64,000 bases of DNA from an uncultured Spirochaetota bacterium (GTDB lineage: Bacteria; Spirochaetota; Spirochaetia; JAFGXN01). Both the position numbers and the translations under genes were made by a program. The DNA is taken from assembly GCA_944390005.1 (NCBI GenBank), contig CALXOJ010000002.1, positions 124,001 to 188,000 on the forward strand, given 5' to 3'. The notes beneath the pieces were generated by a model. It saw nothing but the letters and a program-made list of their open reading frames with translations, was not told the DNA's origin and made no database searches. Each line of letters opens with the position of its first letter. Position 1 is the first letter of the stretch. Of the stretch, positions 62,449-64,000 are shown in pieces.

Positions 62449-63949
62449 AGTCAAAGTTAAAGTCGCCAAACGCGGGTCGTTTCAAGTTGAGCTGAAAATT
62501 GACTATCCAATTGCACGTAAGAAAAAAATTGAAACAAATACGTATGACGTCACTGCATACTTTTTTGTTCCTTCACAGTTGGGAATCAATTCGTCGACTT
62601 ATTCGGCTGAAGATTTTTTTGACGACTATTTTTCTTACACCCGATTTACCATTCTCGATTTTTCGTTGGATGATTTGCTTAACCACCATATTAAAACCAA
62701 TCCTCTGTGGCGTCTGGAATCGCTGATTGACGGATACGGGGAAGGGAATATCGGAAATAAAGAGTCGATCATTTATGAATTGAAGACCTTTTGCAACATT
62801 TTTCGCGATCGTATGGAGATTTTAAAGTCGGAATTCCGGAAGCTGAAACATAAAATTGACGAAGACGATTATCATCCCGTTGAGATTTTTGTCTCTTATC
62901 GGGAAAAAATTGAAGCCGTATTTGGATATTTTCGTAAGTACCGCAGCTTTTTTTATGGCGAGGCGGCGGATGAGGAGCTTCTGTGGAGTTACCGCTGGGT
63001 TGATGAAGGCGTCAGTCTCGATTTTGAAAATTTGCTGTGGTACGTTTATGATACGGCATTAATCGGTCATGAAGAAGAACTGGCGGTGCTTTGTACGGAG
63101 GCCATCAAAAAAAACATTAGCTATAGAAAAGAGCAGGAATATCTCCATTATACATATAAATACAACAACAAAAAAAACGAGGCATTTATTTTTCGTGAAC
63201 ACAGCATTCGTAAATGGTCGGAGTTAAATCTTCATATGACGAGGACCAATTCCCGAAATCCGAAGCAGATCAGTTTTGTTTTGATTTCTGTTTCAACCGG
63301 AATTGCTATGTTCATCTTTCTTCTTCTGTCGATGCTGATTGTCAATAAATTTTCCAATCAACCGATTTTGTGGCTCCTCAGCGGTGTATTAGCTTACGTT
63401 TTGCGTGATCAGATTAAAGACAATCTGAAAGAGTATTCGAAAAAAATTTCTCCGGTTTTTACAGCCGATCGCGAACAGCATTTAATCGATCCGAAAAGCC
63501 GCAAACGCAGCGGTTTTACTCGAGAGTGGGTTTCGTTTGTTTCTTTTAAAAAAATTCCGGCTGCGATTAGGGATTTGCGGGAACGGGGAAAGAATAAATT
63601 GGATAAGTATTTGCTTTCCGAGGATATTTTGTGCTTTCAAAAAAAGACGAGCTTTAAAAGCCGGCGTCTGACTCAAAACCATCCGCGGCTGCCGAGTGTC
63701 ACCGACATTTTGCGGTTTGATTTACGGCGGTGTTTTTATAAAATGGACTCGGCGGTCGAAGAACTTTTTGTCCTTAACGATGAAGATCGTTTGGAGTCGG
63801 TTCCGGCGGGGCGGGTTTATCATATCGGCTTGATTTTACACATAAACGAGAAAGCATCCGGTATGAAAGCGGTCGGCTGCCGTGATGAGAGGTTTCGGAT
63901 TGTGGCGTCGCGGGAAGGAATTGTTCGCATTGAAAGAGTCAGAAGCTGA
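62441..63949 (+). CDS. Membrane protein of unknown function
   Basis: 502 residues. The N-terminal 280 residues are soluble, charged and aromatic-rich, with no signal peptide. Two membrane helices lie at about 285-310 and 312-330 (VLISVSTGIAMFIFLLLSMLIV, ILWLLSGVLAYVL). The C-terminal 160 residues are again soluble, rich in Lys and Arg, and end with a short beta-rich segment. I recognise no domain. It starts inside the SPL-family gene (8-base overlap), so the two are translated together and may work together. Confidence 0.75.
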   Translation: MGEVKVKVAKRGSFQVELKIDYPIARKKKIETNTYDVTAYFFVPSQLGINSSTYSAEDFFDDYFSYTRFTILDFSLDDLLNHHIKTNPLWRLESLIDGYGEGNIGNKESIIYELKTFCNIFRDRMEILKSEFRKLKHKIDEDDYHPVEIFVSYREKIEAVFGYFRKYRSFFYGEAADEELLWSYRWVDEGVSLDFENLLWYVYDTALIGHEEELAVLCTEAIKKNISYRKEQEYLHYTYKYNNKKNEAFIFREHSIRKWSELNLHMTRTNSRNPKQISFVLISVSTGIAMFIFLLLSMLIVNKFSNQPILWLLSGVLAYVLRDQIKDNLKEYSKKISPVFTADREQHLIDPKSRKRSGFTREWVSFVSFKKIPAAIRDLRERGKNKLDKYLLSEDILCFQKKTSFKSRRLTQNHPRLPSVTDILRFDLRRCFYKMDSAVEELFVLNDEDRLESVPAGRVYHIGLILHINEKASGMKAVGCRDERFRIVASREGIVRIERVRS

Positions 63950-63954
63950 TTCCG

Positions 63955-63983
63955 TTGACATCCTCCGTTCCTTGTGGTAATCT
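63955..63983 (+). promoter_or_regulatory. Promoter for a gene beyond the window
   Basis: TTGACA (63955-63960), 17 bases, TAATCT (63978-63983), right after the last gene and pointing off the right edge. Confidence 0.6.
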
Positions 63984-64000
63984 AAAAAGACGGTCGGATC

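Overview
The window most likely comes from an anaerobic spirochaete, probably a relative of Treponema, with a compact chromosome. Support for this is indirect. A carD gene sits directly upstream of ispF, as I recall for Treponema pallidum (carD then ispDF). There is also a complete sodium-pumping oxaloacetate decarboxylase (oadG-oadA-oadB), a cheR-cheB operon with two methyl-accepting receptors, many short lipoproteins, and radical SAM enzymes. There is no rRNA to settle the identity. Base composition is balanced in the backbone and clearly A+T-richer between about 34.8 and 43.2 kb.

Layout. 1-7.9 kb: the N-terminal part of an FGGY sugar kinase, a lipoprotein, a ModF-like tandem ATPase, an FMN alpha-hydroxy-acid oxidase, a queuosine-precursor transporter, two lipoproteins and a sulfatase. 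8-13.8 kb: oadGAB, pyrC and a periplasmic protein. 13.8-29.3 kb: dgkA, a TraB-family membrane protein, cheR-cheB and a partner, a metallo-beta-lactamase-fold hydrolase with a LamG/fibronectin protein, a short-chain dehydrogenase with endonuclease IV, a two-component system, malQ, and carD-ispF-kamA-like. 29.4-32.2 kb: a 943-residue ankyrin-repeat lipoprotein.

32.4-47.1 kb is an accessory region. It holds an orphan adenine methyltransferase and a Fic protein, followed by four modules. The first is three genes: an HNH-motif membrane protein, a coiled-coil membrane protein and a CbxX-type AAA ATPase. The second is a compact peptide cluster: two Cys-rich precursor peptides (55 and 50 residues, easily missed), a radical SAM/SPASM maturase and a short UvrA-like ATPase. 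The third is a uracil-DNA-glycosylase-like protein. The fourth is an AbiL/RloAB-like ATPase-TOPRIM pair with a NYN-LOTUS-cold-shock protein. That last module lies between two nearly identical 34-bp hairpin repeats.

47.2-64 kb returns to backbone. It holds a DUF2147 protein, a CrtI-like oxidoreductase, a PyrF-PyrE fusion, a DRTGG/CBS-HATPase/DRTGG/PHP operon, RseC with a degenerate YmdB, NusG-domain-II/Gx/ApbE genes suggesting an Rnf- or Nqr-type flavoprotein system nearby, two polytopic chemoreceptors, tRNA-Thr(CGT), a spore-photoproduct-lyase-family enzyme and an unknown membrane protein.

Two genome-wide habits stand out. Many genes appear leaderless, with a consensus -35/-10 placed so that transcription would begin at or within a few bases of the ATG. 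Genes are tightly packed, with ATGA-type overlaps within operons and five convergent pairs whose ends overlap.
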